NCBI GenBank assembly: GCA_017541205.1
Contig: JAFXZO010000072.1
Location: forward strand, 1 to 43,934
DNA length: 43,934 bases
DNA from: Clostridia bacterium
GTDB taxonomy: Bacteria > Bacillota > Clostridia > Christensenellales > Aristaeellaceae
Direction of reading: 5' to 3'
Shown here: positions 32,350 to 42,279 of the stretch, piece by piece
How positions within the stretch are numbered: the stretch's first letter is position 1
Layout of the letters: every line of letters starts with the position of its first letter
Notes under the pieces: model-generated
Database searches by the model: none
What the model was told of the DNA's origin: nothing
What the model saw: the letters and a program-made list of their open reading frames with translations, nothing else
Made by a program: the position numbers and the translations under genes

Positions 32350-33260
32350 GCGGCAGCACCTCCTATGATTTCCTGTAAGGACCGGATACCGAGCTTTTCC
32401 ATTTCTTCGGGCAATTGTTCAACGATCTCTTTGCAGGCGTAAGGGTTCACCAGGTTCGCCGCGCCGACCTGCACCGCCGTGGCCCCGCAGAGCATCATCT
32501 CGATCACGTCCCGCGCGCAGGACACGCCGCCCATGCCCATGAGCGGGATCTTCACGGCCCGATAGACCTGATAGACCATCCGCAGCGCCACCGGGAAGAC
32601 CGCCGGGCCGGAAAGGCCGCCCATCCCATTGGCCAGGACGGGCTTTTTTGTTTTGAGGTCCACCCGCATGCCCAGCAGCGTATTGATGAGCGACAGGCCG
32701 TCCGCGCCCGCGTCCTCGCACGCCTTGGCGATGGAAACGATGTCGGTGACGTTCGGCGAAAGCTTGACGAACACCGGCTTTTTCGTGACCGCCCTGACCG
32801 CCTTTGCGACTTCCGCGGCGCAATCCGCTCTGGTGCCAAAGGCCATGCCGCCGCCGTGCACGTTCGGGCAGGAAATGTTCACTTCCAGGATGCCCACCTG
32901 TTCCTCGGCGTCAAGCAGGCGGCAGGTTTCCACGTATTCCTCGACCGAAAAGCCGCTCACGTTCGCGATCACGGGCTTATGGAAATATGTTTTCATTTCG
33001 GGCAGCTCGTGCGCGATCACATGGCGGACGCCGGGATTTTGCAGGCCGACGGCGTTGAGCATGCCGCCCGGCGTTTCCGCGATGCGGGGGGTGGGGTTGC
33101 CAAAGCGCGGCTCCAGGGTCGTGCCCTTGAAGGAAAAGGAGCCCAGGCAGCTGATGTCGTAAAACTGTGAAAATTCCTTCCCGTAGCCGAAGCATCCGCT
33201 GGCGGGGATCACCGGGTTTTCCAGCTTCAGGCCGCACAGATCGACGGACAGATTCACCAT
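32346..33260 (-). CDS. pyrD: Dihydroorotate dehydrogenase B, catalytic subunit
   Basis: A 304-residue FMN enzyme that oxidises dihydroorotate to orotate. The class 1 active-site cysteine is in [11 protein letters not shown] (about 135-145), the FMN contacts are in PASGCFGYG and [10 protein letters not shown], and [13 protein letters not shown] is conserved. The electron-transfer partner pyrK precedes it, so this is the NAD-linked class 1B enzyme. The start follows AAGGAGG by nine bases; the much longer in-frame extension upstream runs through pyrK and is false. The gene overlaps the end of pyrK by seven bases. Confidence 0.95.
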   Translation of the reverse strand: MVNLSVDLCGLKLENPVIPASGCFGYGKEFSQFYDISCLGSFSFKGTTLEPRFGNPTPRIAETPGGMLNAVGLQNPGVRHVIAHELPEMKTYFHKPVIANVSGFSVEEYVETCRLLDAEEQVGILEVNISCPNVHGGGMAFGTRADCAAEVAKAVRAVTKKPVFVKLSPNVTDIVSIAKACEDAGADGLSLINTLLGMRVDLKTKKPVLANGMGGLSGPAVFPVALRMVYQVYRAVKIPLMGMGGVSCARDVIEMMLCGATAVQVGAANLVNPYACKEIVEQLPEEMEKLGIRSLQEIIGGAAA

Positions 33261-33973
33261 GTCAATTCCTCCTTCCGGAACACGGGCCCATCCTTGCACA
33301 CGCGCTTGGGGCCGTTCCTGGTCTGGATGGTGCAGCCCATGCACGCTCCGAAGCCGCAGGCCATGCGCTCCTCCAAAGAAAGCTGGCCGGCTGTTTTGCA
33401 CGTTTTGTATACCGCCTGGAGCATGGGCAGCGGGCCGCAGGCGAAGAAGGAATCATAGCCTTCCGGCAGCGCGTCGGTCACGAAGCCCTTTTGTCCGGCG
33501 CTGCCGTCCACGGTGGCAAGCAGCACCGGCACGTCCAGATCCTCAAAGGAATCCAGGAGGAAAACTTCCTCCGCCTTGTTAAAGCCCAAGCACACGATGG
33601 GTTCCGCTCCCTGCGCGATCAGGGCTTTGGCGAGCGCGTACAGCGGCGGGACGCCCGCGCCCCCGCCGATCACCAGCGGATGTGCCCCGGCGTTTGAAAG
33701 GTCGTACCCGTTGCCAAGGCCGTTCAAAATGTCCAGCATGCCGCCGATTTCCATGCGGGAAAGGGCGTCCGTGCCCTGACCGACCGCTTTGTAGATCAGG
33801 GTCATGCCGTTTTCGTCCCAGTCGCACAGGGAGATGGGCCGGCGCAGGTAAAAGCCGGGGATCCGGATCTGGCAAAACTGGCCGGGCGCCTTCACCATAG
33901 AGGTGTCGCCCGCCAGATCCAGCAGGAACACGCCGGGGGCGATGGGGGTGTTTTCAATGATTTGGTATTGCAT
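33254..33973 (-). CDS. pyrK: Dihydroorotate dehydrogenase B, electron transfer subunit
   Basis: A 239-residue flavoprotein that passes electrons from dihydroorotate oxidation to NAD. It has an N-terminal FAD domain with RRPISLCDW (about 44-52), an NAD-binding domain with [15 protein letters not shown] (about 99-113), and a C-terminal 2Fe-2S site: [11 protein letters not shown] and a fourth cysteine in KRVCKDGP. All four cluster cysteines are present. AGGAGG lies seven to eight bases before the ATG. Confidence 0.95.
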   Translation of the reverse strand: MQYQIIENTPIAPGVFLLDLAGDTSMVKAPGQFCQIRIPGFYLRRPISLCDWDENGMTLIYKAVGQGTDALSRMEIGGMLDILNGLGNGYDLSNAGAHPLVIGGGAGVPPLYALAKALIAQGAEPIVCLGFNKAEEVFLLDSFEDLDVPVLLATVDGSAGQKGFVTDALPEGYDSFFACGPLPMLQAVYKTCKTAGQLSLEERMACGFGACMGCTIQTRNGPKRVCKDGPVFRKEELTW

Positions 33974-33998
33974 GGGATCCTCCTGCCCGGCGACGGAT

Positions 33999-34481
33999 TC
34001 AGCCGTTGTCCTTCTTTGTCATTTTGGCATACCCGTTTTCAAACGTTTTTCTTTGATCGTATGCGTCCATCTCCGCTTTCGACAGATCGCCTTTCCCGTC
34101 ATAACGGTAAAATCTGCCGCTTTGCGCGACGACCTCCAACACGCAGTAGTCCTCGTCGTCGACGCCCTTCGGATAGTATTTTTCGTCGCCCTCGTTCCAC
34201 AGAAGCGCTTTATATTCGCGGTCAAAATGAACGGCCGCCTCGCCGTGCAGGCAAACCCCTTCAAACGCGGCGTCGTCTGAAAAATACAGGCAGACGCTTT
34301 TGTTTTTCAGCAGGCTTTGGATATGCGCGGAGCTTGTGTTCGTCGAGATCAGGTGCCTGCCCAAGCCCTTATGCCATACGCAGAAAACCCGGCGCACGTT
34401 TGGCCTGCCGCTCTCGTCGGCATATCCGATCGTCGCGAACAGGGAACGGTCGATCAGGTTCATGATTTCATCCTTCGTCAT
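33999..34481 (-). CDS. Pyridoxamine 5'-phosphate oxidase-like (FMN-binding split barrel) protein
   Basis: A 160-residue protein of the PPOX-like split-barrel fold: LFATIGYADESGRPNVRRVF near the N-terminus (cited by FATIGYADESG), LISTNTSSAHIQSL, and VCLYFSD. Such proteins bind FMN, F420 or heme, and many in clostridia are general stress or nitroimidazole reductase-like proteins. I cannot say which. GGAGG lies nine bases before the chosen ATG; a longer in-frame reading has no site. It lies 25 bases upstream of pyrK, inside the pyr run, with no known link to pyrimidine synthesis. Confidence 0.82.
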   Translation of the reverse strand: MTKDEIMNLIDRSLFATIGYADESGRPNVRRVFCVWHKGLGRHLISTNTSSAHIQSLLKNKSVCLYFSDDAAFEGVCLHGEAAVHFDREYKALLWNEGDEKYYPKGVDDEDYCVLEVVAQSGRFYRYDGKGDLSKAEMDAYDQRKTFENGYAKMTKKDNG

Positions 34482-34555
34482 GTTTTTTCCTCCATATATC
34501 CCGGTTTTGATTTCAGGCTGAAAACCGTGCAGCCGGCAACCTCGCAAATATCCGT

Positions 34556-34870
34556 TTACAGCTTGCAAATCAGCTTTACCTTCAGCGTTCTTCGGGTAAG
34601 GAATTCCGCGTTCGGGTCCATGACCGTTCTCGGGTGCTGATAGATATCGGTTCCAATTTCAACAGGCTCGTCGATCCTGTACAGATAGCCGGGCTCTTTT
34701 CCGTTGTGACAGATCACGCCATGGTCGTCATACGAAAGCCGGGTCGGCTGATGGGAAAACGCTTCCGCCAGTTCCTTCCACTGCGTGACCGTGCTGTTGG
34801 GCCTCAATTCGGCAAAAACCCGATTGGAACCATGATACCATATCCCATTCGGTTCAATATTGATTACCAC
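34556..34870 (-). CDS. Unknown 104-residue protein in the pyr operon
   Basis: It begins (GTG) VINIEPNGIWYHGSNRVF and contains TVTQWKELAEAFSHQPTRLSYD and the ending EFLTRRTLKVKLICKL (parts cited only). The WYHGS start, the LAEAFS helix and the late acidic EFLT segment are reminiscent of small ADP-ribosyltransferase-like folds, but the match is by eye and weak. GGAGG lies ten or so bases before the GTG. It has somewhat lower GC than carB. It lies between carB and the PPOX-like gene on the same strand. Confidence 0.65.
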   Translation of the reverse strand: MVINIEPNGIWYHGSNRVFAELRPNSTVTQWKELAEAFSHQPTRLSYDDHGVICHNGKEPGYLYRIDEPVEIGTDIYQHPRTVMDPNAEFLTRRTLKVKLICKL

Positions 34871-34928
34871 GCCGCTTCCCCTCCGCTGATTTGTTATCCA
34901 AGATGCCTATTCCTTTGCGCCTTCTTTG

Positions 34929-34955
34929 GTTCTTTCTTGGGCTCCAAGAAAGAAC
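34929..34955 (-). repeat. Perfect 12-bp hairpin after carB
   Basis: GTTCTTTCTTGG and CCAAGAAAGAAC flank a GCT loop. It lies 16 bases after the carB stop codon. There is no T run, so it may be an RNA-stabilising or partial termination element. Its TTGG/CCAA core and three-base loop recall the hairpins at 7870 and 9223. Confidence 0.6.
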
Positions 34956-34970
34956 ACGTCCCTCCTCCCC

Positions 34971-37900
34971 TTACTCCGCGTCGATGGTGGAAATGCCCAG
35001 GGTGATTTCCTCCAACACGTCCAGCAGCACGCGCACGGTATCCAGGGCGGTGAACATGGTCACGTTGTTTTCCGCCGCGCACTGGCGGATGAGCGCGCCG
35101 TCCGATTCATGGGCGAAGGAGCCGGGGTCGCGGGTGGAGACGACATAATTGACGTGCCCGCGGCGGAGGGATTCGAGGATTTCCTCGCTGCCCTGGCTCA
35201 GCTTCTTTTTGACGCGCGTGCGGATGCCGTGGCTTTTGAGGAAGGCCGCGGTGCCGCTGGTTGCCTCGATGTTGAAGCCCAGGTTATAGAACCTGCGGAT
35301 CAGGGGCAGGGCCTCGTCCTTGTCCTGATCGGCGATGGTGACGAAGATGGTGCCGTAATTGGCCACGTTCATGCCGCTGGACTGCATGGCCTTATAGAGC
35401 GCGCGGGTGAGGGATTTATCGTAGCCGATGGCCTCGCCGGTGGATTTCATTTCCGGGGTCAGGTACGCGTCCATGCCGCGCAGCTTGGAAAAGGAGAAGG
35501 CCGGGGCCTTGACGTACCAGCGCTTCTTTTCTTCCGGATAAAGCGCGGTGATGCCCTGCTCCTTTAAGGAAACGCCCAGCATCACGCGCGTGGCGATGTC
35601 GGCCAGGGGCCAGCCGGTGGCTTTTGACAGGAAGGGAACCGTGCGGGAGGAGCGGGGGTTCACCTCGATCACGCAGACCTTTTCCTGCTTATCCACGATG
35701 AACTGGATGTTGAACAGCCCCCGGATGCCGATGCCAAGGCCCAGCCGCCGCGTGTAATCCAGCATGGTTTCCTTGGCGTGCTTTGACACGGAGAAGGTCG
35801 GGTACACCGAAATGGAATCGCCCGAGTGCACGCCCGTGCGCTCCACGTGCTCCATGATGCCCGGCACGAACACGCTTTCCCCGTCGCAGACCGCGTCCAC
35901 CTCCAGCTCCTTGCCGGTGATGTACTTGTCCACCAGCACGGGCCGGTCCGGGCTTATATCCACGGCGGATCGGAGGTAATGCCGAAGGCCCTTTTCCTCC
36001 GCCACGATCATCATCGCGCGGCCGCCCAGCACGAAGGAGGGCCGCACCAGAACGGGATAGCCGATCTTTTCCGCCACCTTCACGCCGTCCTCCACGTTGG
36101 TGACGGCCTGGCCCTGGGGCTGCGGGATGCCCAATTCCTCCATGATCTTTTCAAAGGAATCGCGGTTTTCGGCCCGGTCGATGGCCTCGACGCCGGTGCC
36201 GATGATTTTGACGCCGCGCTTCGCCAGGGGCTCGGCCAGGTTGATGGCGGTCTGGCCGCCCAGGGACACCACGATGCCCTCGGGCCGCTCCATTTCCACC
36301 ACGTTCATCACGTCCTCCACCGTGAGCGGCTCAAAATAGAGCTTGTCGCTGGTGGTGTAATCGGTGGACACGGTTTCGGGGTTGTTGTTGATGACGATGG
36401 CCTCGTACCCGGCATTCCGGATGGTCCAGATCGCATGCACGGTGGAATAATCGAACTCCACGCCCTGGCCGATGCGGATGGGGCCGGAGCCGAGCACGAC
36501 GATCTTCTTCCGATCGGACACTACGGATTCGTTTTCATCCTCATAGGTGGAATAGAAGTAGGGCACATAGGATTCAAACTCGCTGGCGCAGGTGTCGATC
36601 ATCTTGTAGACCGGCACGATGCCCCATTGCCTGCGCAGGGCGTAAACGTCCTCCTCCTTCATGCCCCAGGCCTGGGCCACGTAATGATCGGAAAAGCCCA
36701 TGCGCTTGGCCTGGTAAAGCGTTTCCCGCTCCCCGGGATGGGCGAAAAGCTCCTTTTCATAGTCCACGATGTTCCTGATCTTGTCCAGGAACAGCATGTC
36801 GATCTGGGTCGCGTTGTAAATGAGGCCCAGGTCCACGCCGTTGCGGATCAGCTGGGCGATGGCGAAGACGCGCTGATCGCTGCCGTCGCGGATATAGGAG
36901 AGCAGATAGTCGCTGGACACCTCGCGGAACTTTTCGGAATAGACATGCCAGGCCCCGGTTTCGAGCGAGCGCAGGGCCTTTAGGAGGCTTTCCTCGATGG
37001 TGCGGCCGACGCTCATCACTTCGCCGGTGGCCTTCATTTGCGTGGAAAGCTTGTTGGACGCGCCGTCGAGCTTATCGAACGGGAAGCGCGCAATTTTGGT
37101 GACCACGTAATCGAGGGACGGCTCAAAGCAGGCGGGGGTGTTGGCAAGCGGGATCTCGTCCAGCCGCAGGCCCACCGCCACCTTCGCGCTCACCCGCGCG
37201 ATGGGATAGCCCGTCGCCTTGCTCGCCAAAGCGGAGGAGCGGGATACGCGCGGGTTCACCTCGATCAGGTAATAGCGGAAGGAATTGGGGTCGAGCGCGA
37301 ACTGCACGTTGCAGCCGCCCTCGATGCCCAGGGCGCGGATGATCTTGAGCGCGCTGTCGCGGAGCAGCTGGTATTCCTTGTTGGTGAGCGTCTGGCTCGG
37401 GGCCACCACGATGCTGTCGCCCGTGTGCACGCCCACGGGGTCGATGTTTTCCATGTTGCAGATGGCGATGGCGGTATCGTTGCCGTCGCGCATCACCTCG
37501 TATTCGATTTCCTTATAGCCCTTGATGGATTTTTCCACCAGCACCTGGTGCACGGGGCTGAGCTTCAGGGCGTTCGCGGCCAGCGCGCGCATTTCCTCTT
37601 CGTCGTCCGCAAAGCCGCCGCCGGTGCCGCCCAGGGTGAAGGCGGGGCGCAGCACCACGGGATAGCCGATCTCCGATGCGGCGGTAAGCGCTTCGTCCAG
37701 GTTATTGGCGATTTGGCTGGGCAAAACGGGCTCGCCCAGGCGCAGGCACAGGTCCTTGAACTTTTCCCGGTCCTCCGCCATTTCGATGGACGCAAAGGGC
37801 GTGCCCAGGATCTCCACCTGGCATTCCTCCAAGATGCCCTTTTTTGCCAGCTGCATGGCGAGGTTCAGCCCCGTCTGGCCCCCGAGGCCTGGCAGGATGG

Positions 37901-38153
37901 CGTCCGGCCGCTCATAGCGCAATAGCTTGGCCACGTATTCCAGCGTCAAGGGCTCCATATAGACTTTGTCCGCGATCACGGTGTCCGTCATGATGGTGGA
38001 GGGGTTGGAATTGATGAGGATCACCTCGTAGCCTTCTTCCCTCAGGGCCAGGCAGGCCTGGGTGCCGGCGTAGTCGAATTCCGCCGCCTGCCCGATCACG
38101 ATGGGCCCGGAGCCGATCACCAGTACGCGGTGAATGTCTGTGCGCTTGGGCAT
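34971..38153 (-). CDS. carB: Carbamoyl phosphate synthase large subunit
   Basis: A 1060-residue enzyme that forms carbamoyl phosphate from bicarbonate, ATP and ammonia delivered by CarA. Both ATP-grasp halves are seen: [14 protein letters not shown] at the start and [14 protein letters not shown] at about residue 548, each followed by its nucleotide-binding core ([15 protein letters not shown] in the first, [12 protein letters not shown] in the second). The C-terminal MGS-like regulatory domain follows from about 930. The length is normal. The start has GGGAGG eight to nine bases upstream; an ATG eight codons earlier lacks a site. The GNAT gene ends 32 bases before it. Confidence 0.97.
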   Translation of the reverse strand: MPKRTDIHRVLVIGSGPIVIGQAAEFDYAGTQACLALREEGYEVILINSNPSTIMTDTVIADKVYMEPLTLEYVAKLLRYERPDAILPGLGGQTGLNLAMQLAKKGILEECQVEILGTPFASIEMAEDREKFKDLCLRLGEPVLPSQIANNLDEALTAASEIGYPVVLRPAFTLGGTGGGFADDEEEMRALAANALKLSPVHQVLVEKSIKGYKEIEYEVMRDGNDTAIAICNMENIDPVGVHTGDSIVVAPSQTLTNKEYQLLRDSALKIIRALGIEGGCNVQFALDPNSFRYYLIEVNPRVSRSSALASKATGYPIARVSAKVAVGLRLDEIPLANTPACFEPSLDYVVTKIARFPFDKLDGASNKLSTQMKATGEVMSVGRTIEESLLKALRSLETGAWHVYSEKFREVSSDYLLSYIRDGSDQRVFAIAQLIRNGVDLGLIYNATQIDMLFLDKIRNIVDYEKELFAHPGERETLYQAKRMGFSDHYVAQAWGMKEEDVYALRRQWGIVPVYKMIDTCASEFESYVPYFYSTYEDENESVVSDRKKIVVLGSGPIRIGQGVEFDYSTVHAIWTIRNAGYEAIVINNNPETVSTDYTTSDKLYFEPLTVEDVMNVVEMERPEGIVVSLGGQTAINLAEPLAKRGVKIIGTGVEAIDRAENRDSFEKIMEELGIPQPQGQAVTNVEDGVKVAEKIGYPVLVRPSFVLGGRAMMIVAEEKGLRHYLRSAVDISPDRPVLVDKYITGKELEVDAVCDGESVFVPGIMEHVERTGVHSGDSISVYPTFSVSKHAKETMLDYTRRLGLGIGIRGLFNIQFIVDKQEKVCVIEVNPRSSRTVPFLSKATGWPLADIATRVMLGVSLKEQGITALYPEEKKRWYVKAPAFSFSKLRGMDAYLTPEMKSTGEAIGYDKSLTRALYKAMQSSGMNVANYGTIFVTIADQDKDEALPLIRRFYNLGFNIEATSGTAAFLKSHGIRTRVKKKLSQGSEEILESLRRGHVNYVVSTRDPGSFAHESDGALIRQCAAENNVTMFTALDTVRVLLDVLEEITLGISTIDAE

Positions 38154-38185
38154 GATGCTTTCCTCCCGTATCGGCAAAATGGGGT

Positions 38186-38623
38186 TTATTTGTTCTTTTC
38201 CGCCTGTTCTTCATACGCCCGCAGGTTCCCGAGCGGGACGCTGAAGCCCAGCGCGGCGTACATGCTGATGTCGCAGTCGGCGCAGCCAACAAGCAGGGAG
38301 CGGACGCCGCTTTGCTGATACGCGTATCGCACCAGCTTTCTTGCGATGCCCTGATGGCGGTATTCGGGCAGGATGTAAAAATCCTCGAACACGCCGCCCG
38401 TCTGATAATCAAACGTGGAAAACGTTCGGCAGATCGAGCAGCAGCCGATCAGCCTGCCTTCGTCCGCGCAGACGTAAAAGAGAATGTCCTCCCGTTCCAT
38501 AGCCGCGGCGAGCCGCGCGAAGTCCTCTTCCGCCGGCGCGTCTTCGCCGATTTCCCGCTTATAATTCCCGTGCAGGGGCTTGAGCTTTTCCAGGTCGTCT
38601 TTGGCCGCACGCCGAAATTCCAT
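38186..38623 (-). CDS. GNAT family N-acetyltransferase
   Basis: A 145-residue acetyltransferase-like protein. The acetyl-CoA loop is [15 protein letters not shown] (about 93-107), preceded by FEDFYILP, and the core has GCCSICRTF. The target is unknown. It lies five bases after carA and 32 bases before carB with AAGGAG before its ATG, so it is fully embedded between the two subunits of carbamoyl phosphate synthase. That position is unusual because carA and carB are normally adjacent. Confidence 0.85.
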   Translation of the reverse strand: MEFRRAAKDDLEKLKPLHGNYKREIGEDAPAEEDFARLAAAMEREDILFYVCADEGRLIGCCSICRTFSTFDYQTGGVFEDFYILPEYRHQGIARKLVRYAYQQSGVRSLLVGCADCDISMYAALGFSVPLGNLRAYEEQAEKNK

Positions 38624-38628
38624 TTTTT

Positions 38629-39720
38629 TCAGCTCCTTAACGGCTTTTCCGCCATCATGTCGATGAACTGCCCGAACAGGTACGCGCTGTCCTGCGGGCC
38701 GGGGGCGGATTCGGGGTGGTATTGGACGGAGAAAATCTGCTCGCCTTCGTCCGCGACGCCCTCCGCCGTCTGATCCAGCAGGTTCAGGTGCGTCATGTGC
38801 AGCGGCGTGCCCGCCAGGCTCTCCGGCTTTACGGCGTAGGAATGGTTCTGGGAGGTGATCTCGATCTTGCCCGTCTTTAGGTTTTTCACCGGATGATTGC
38901 CGCCCCGGTGGCCGAACTTCATTTTATAGGTCTGCGCGCCCAGGGCCAGAGAAATGATCTGGTGGCCCAGGCAGATGCCGAAGATCGGCAGCCTGCCCCG
39001 CAAGCGCCGGACCAATTCGATCACGGGCGTTACGTCCTCGGGGTTTCCCGGGCCGTTGGAGAGGAACAGGCCGTCCGGCGCGAAGGAAAGGATCGTTTCC
39101 GCCGGGGTGTCATAGGGCGCTACGGTCACGTTGCAGCCAAACTCGTTGAGCTTTCGGACGATGTTCAGTTTGATGCCGCAGTCCACGGCCACCACGTTGA
39201 AGCGATGGTCGGCGGTGCGGGCGTACCATTTCTTTTTGCAGGATACGCGTTTTACCTGGTCGGTCGGCATTTGATAGCCCCGCAGCCGTTCCATGCATGC
39301 TTCATGCGGCGTATCGGCGGAGGTGATCAGCACCTTCTGGCTGCCTTCGTCCCGGATCACCCTTGTCAGCTTCCTCGTATCGATGCCCTGGATGCCGGGG
39401 ATGCCGTTTTCCTCCAGGATCTCCGAAAGGGTTTTGGTGTAGCGGAAGTTGGAGGGCATATCGTTGTATTCGCGCACGATCATGCCGCCCAGGGTGGGGG
39501 TCTTGGTTTCGTAATCCTCGTCGGTGATGCCGTAATTGCCGATCAGCGGATAGGTCATGACCACGGCCTGGGCCGTGTAGCTCGGATCGGTCACGATTTC
39601 CTGATAGCCGGCCATGGCGGTGTTGAACACGATCTCGTTGATGGCGTCCAGGTTCGCGCCAAAGCCGCGGCCCGCCATTTCCAGGCCGTTCTCTAAAACG
39701 ATCTTTTTTCGTTCGTCCAT
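38629..39720 (-). CDS. carA: Carbamoyl phosphate synthase small (glutaminase) subunit
   Basis: A 363-residue glutamine amidotransferase that supplies ammonia to CarB. The N-terminal domain has FNTAMAGYQEIVTDPSY (cited by GYQEIVTDPSY). The class I glutaminase triad is intact: C250 in GICLGHQ, then QYHPESAPGP near residue 335. SNGPGNPED is also conserved. The length is normal. A dispersed repeat lies between pyrC and this gene; GGAAGGGG is about 14 bases before the ATG, a rather long distance. Confidence 0.96.
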   Translation of the reverse strand: MDERKKIVLENGLEMAGRGFGANLDAINEIVFNTAMAGYQEIVTDPSYTAQAVVMTYPLIGNYGITDEDYETKTPTLGGMIVREYNDMPSNFRYTKTLSEILEENGIPGIQGIDTRKLTRVIRDEGSQKVLITSADTPHEACMERLRGYQMPTDQVKRVSCKKKWYARTADHRFNVVAVDCGIKLNIVRKLNEFGCNVTVAPYDTPAETILSFAPDGLFLSNGPGNPEDVTPVIELVRRLRGRLPIFGICLGHQIISLALGAQTYKMKFGHRGGNHPVKNLKTGKIEITSQNHSYAVKPESLAGTPLHMTHLNLLDQTAEGVADEGEQIFSVQYHPESAPGPQDSAYLFGQFIDMMAEKPLRS

Positions 39721-39745
39721 CTCTGCTTTCGCCCCTTCCTCTCGG

Positions 39746-39852
39746 TCCGCAGCCTCAATCGGCGCAACTCCCCTTCATGGGGAGATTGCTTGTTTCGGCT
39801 GATCTGAGCACGAATGATATTCCCGCCGCAGGCGGTCATTCGTGCTTCGCCC
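39746..39852. repeat. Dispersed two-hairpin repeat, copy 2
   Basis: About 107 bases matching 7914-8021. The first hairpin (CTCCCC-TTCAT-GGGGAG) is unchanged. The second pairs CACGAATGA with TCATTCGTG perfectly around CCGCC/GGCGG; relative to copy 1, two pairs have changed on both sides. One arm overlaps the last codons and stop codon of pyrC, so the element supplies the end of that gene. Confidence 0.78.
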
Positions 39853-41110
39853 ATACGGTTTTCCCTCCTGCCATCGTCATTGCAACGTCCCCGGTGGTAT
39901 CCCAGCCCTCAAAGGGCGTGGCCCGGCCCATCGAAAAGAATTCCCCGGGATCGATGACGCCGGTGAGGCTCGGGTCGATCACGGTGATGTCGGCGCGCGC
40001 GCCGGCGTCCAGGCCCCCTTCGATCCCGAAGCGCTTCCTCGGGTTCAGGCTCATCAGTTCCACCAGCTTTTCCAGCGTCAGGAGCTTTTTCCTTCGCACC
40101 AGGCCGTCATACAGCACGCGGAACGCGCATTCCAGGCCCACCACGCCCATCAGGCTGGCTTCCAGGCCCTTGGCCTTTTCGTCGTCCGCGTGCGGGGCGT
40201 GGTCGGTCACGATCATATCGATGGTGCCGTCCAGGACGCCTTCGATCAGCGCGTCCTGATCGGCCTGCTCGCGGATGGGCGGGTTCATTTTGAAGCGGCC
40301 GTCCTCCTGCAAGTCCATATCGGTGAGCAGCAGGTAATGCGGCGCGGTTTCGCACGTCACGTCCACGCCCGCTTTTTTCGCCGCTCGGATGGCCTGGACC
40401 GTTTCTTTGGCCGATACGTGGCAGACGTGGTAGGGGCAGCCCGTTTTCGCGGCGAGCCTGAGATCGCGCTTCACCATCGCCGTCTCGCTCTCGGAGCAGA
40501 TGCCCGCGTGGCCGTGCAGCCGGGCGTAGGGGCCCAAGTGGATGTATCCGCCCCGCAGCAGGCTTTCGTCCTCGCAGTGCGCGGCGATCAGCCTGCCGGT
40601 CTTTTTGACGGCGAACATGGCAAGCGTCATCGTTTCCTCATCCTGCACGCCGCGCCCGTCGTCCGAAAAGCCGCACACGTAAGGCGCCAGCGCCGAAAAA
40701 TCGGCCAGCTCCCCGCGCCCGTGCCCGCCCACGGTGATCGTGCCGTAGGGATAGACCGGCACGCGCGCGCTTTTTTTGATCGCGTCCAGCTCCACCCGCA
40801 GGTTTTTGAGCCCATCCGGCGCCGGCGTTACGTTCGGCATCGCGCATACCGCCGCGTACCCGCCGCGCGCCGCCGCCTCCGTGCCCGTTTCGATCGTCTC
40901 TTTATAAAGAAAGCCCGGCTCGCGAAGATGCACATGCACATCCACGAAACCGGGAACCAGAAAACAATTGGAAACGTCCAAAATACGGTCGCCGGGCCGG
41001 GGAAGAATCGAACCCGCGATCGCCTCCACCCGCCCTTTGCGAACGGCCACATCGGCCAAAGAAAAAGCGCCCCGCTCATAAACCAGGCCGCCCTTGAACA
41101 AGGTCCGCAT
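39836..41110 (-). CDS. pyrC: Dihydroorotase
   Basis: A 424-residue zinc amidohydrolase that closes carbamoyl aspartate to dihydroorotate. The metal-binding DVHVHLREPG (near residues 56-65), the carbamylated-lysine region YKETIETGTEAAARGG, the histidines in AAHCEDE and CHVSAKE, and the aspartate of VTDHAPHADDEK are all present, as in type I dihydroorotases. I chose the ATG with GGAGGTG about nine bases upstream, because a 74-codon extension crosses the promoter. It is the first gene of the pyr operon, directly behind a strong promoter. pyrB and pyrE are not in the window. Confidence 0.95.
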   Translation of the reverse strand: MRTLFKGGLVYERGAFSLADVAVRKGRVEAIAGSILPRPGDRILDVSNCFLVPGFVDVHVHLREPGFLYKETIETGTEAAARGGYAAVCAMPNVTPAPDGLKNLRVELDAIKKSARVPVYPYGTITVGGHGRGELADFSALAPYVCGFSDDGRGVQDEETMTLAMFAVKKTGRLIAAHCEDESLLRGGYIHLGPYARLHGHAGICSESETAMVKRDLRLAAKTGCPYHVCHVSAKETVQAIRAAKKAGVDVTCETAPHYLLLTDMDLQEDGRFKMNPPIREQADQDALIEGVLDGTIDMIVTDHAPHADDEKAKGLEASLMGVVGLECAFRVLYDGLVRRKKLLTLEKLVELMSLNPRKRFGIEGGLDAGARADITVIDPSLTGVIDPGEFFSMGRATPFEGWDTTGDVAMTMAGGKTVWAKHE

Positions 41111-41146
41111 TGCCCGACGCACCTCCATCCCAACGCATTTCGATGC

Positions 41147-41175
41147 ATTATACCCGATCCGAACAAAAATGTCAA
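41147..41175 (-). promoter_or_regulatory. Promoter of the pyr operon
   Basis: TTGACA and TATAAT are separated by exactly 17 bases on the minus strand, a near-perfect sigma-A promoter. The leader before pyrC is only about 35 bases, too short for a PyrR-type attenuator. Confidence 0.9.
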
Positions 41176-41259
41176 TCCTGGAGAAATTGATAAACGGGCG
41201 GTTTTTTGGCGTGAATGGAAAAACGAAGCAAATGAAGGATTGCCGGGGGAGAAAACAGC

Positions 41260-41282
41260 AAAAAACGCCCGCCGGATGGGCG
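41260..41282 (-). terminator. Terminator of the effector-module operon
   Basis: On the minus strand CGCCC and GGGCG pair around a seven-base loop and are followed by six T. It lies 25 bases after the metallopeptidase stop codon. Confidence 0.7.
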
Positions 41283-41306
41283 AACGCCTTTTGTCTGTCT
41301 GTTCCG

Positions 41307-42263
41307 TTATTTATAACGTTCGTGGGAGTCATAGTTCACGCTTTCAGAGAAACCGAACGCGTCCGCCTCGATGGGCTGGTCATGGTACGCGTTATAGTCC
41401 GTCTTCGCGGGATCATGAGGATCGTACTCAATATAGTTGCCCGGAATATTGTTCTGCTCCCAGGCCTTGGCGGTTTCTTCGCTGACGATATAGCCGCTCG
41501 GATCATTGACGACGGCGCGCTGATAGGCATGCCGCATTTCATGCACAACGGTGGTCATCAATTCTTCTCTGGAACGGATGTCCAGCGTATTCTCATTCAA
41601 ATAGATTTTATTCGTATTCGGATCATAATAACCGTTTTCATAACTTTCGCCCTTAAAGTACTGGACGTCGGCGGTCACGTTCGTGCCAAAGATCGAATTG
41701 ACATTTTTTTTGAAATCATTCAGGATCTGCTTTTTTTCCTCGGTGGTGGCAGTATCCCAATTGGCGTCGCTGAAATAGCTGCTGTAGAACAGCTCCTCGA
41801 TCTGGCTGCGCATCATATTGTCCCGGGCTTGCTGGGCTTCTGCGCCGGGATCAACGTAATCGCGGCCGTACTTATCAATGTTGAAAAAATCAAGCACCGC
41901 ATCGATCCAAGACCAAGGCCAGGAATTCCAGTCGATGTTGCTCTTGACGCCGCTGATGAAGCTGTCAAACGCTTCCTTGCCAATTTCCTGCGGCGTTCCC
42001 TGCGCCAGCGCCTGTTCGCATTCCTCAAACAGCTGCACCGCCTTGTTGATGCCTGTTTTCAGAAAGCCAAGATCATTGGAGATGGACTGCATCTCCCGCT
42101 TGTAGCTGTTGATCACCCGGCTGTATTTTTCCGTACAGCTCTCCGGCAGGGAAGAGAGCACTTGCGCGATTTCCTGGGCAAGGCCGGAGGCGCTCGTGCC
42201 GCAGTTGCCGATCAGGCCGGCGCAGTCTTCCAGCAAATCCGTATCGACCCGAATCTTATCCAT
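41307..42263 (-). CDS. Helical-hairpin protein fused to an HExxH metallopeptidase, likely type VII secretion effector
   Basis: A 318-residue protein without a signal peptide. Residues 1-90 form two long helices, as in WXG100/LXG-type export domains but without the WxG turn. After a linker with SWPWSWIDAVLDFF (about 114-127) comes a C-terminal domain with YYDPNTNKIYLN, the zinc motif HEMRH (241-245) and a likely third ligand E299 in PIEADAF. This HExxH...E layout is that of a gluzincin peptidase. GGGAGG is about eight bases before the ATG. It is the last gene of an operon of small helical proteins, the position of a secreted toxin or effector. No cognate immunity gene is evident. The peptidase motif is seen directly; export and toxicity are inferred. 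Confidence 0.75.
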   Translation of the reverse strand: MDKIRVDTDLLEDCAGLIGNCGTSASGLAQEIAQVLSSLPESCTEKYSRVINSYKREMQSISNDLGFLKTGINKAVQLFEECEQALAQGTPQEIGKEAFDSFISGVKSNIDWNSWPWSWIDAVLDFFNIDKYGRDYVDPGAEAQQARDNMMRSQIEELFYSSYFSDANWDTATTEEKKQILNDFKKNVNSIFGTNVTADVQYFKGESYENGYYDPNTNKIYLNENTLDIRSREELMTTVVHEMRHAYQRAVVNDPSGYIVSEETAKAWEQNNIPGNYIEYDPHDPAKTDYNAYHDQPIEADAFGFSESVNYDSHERYK

Positions 42264-42279
42264 GTCCCCACCTCCCTCT

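Noticed and set aside
41111-41146. A PyrR-type attenuator in front of the pyr operon
   Set aside because: The leader is only about 35 bases and holds no antiterminator/terminator pair.
41111-41332. A 74-codon N-terminal extension of pyrC
   Set aside because: It crosses the near-perfect promoter at 41147-41175 and the extra residues do not match dihydroorotases.
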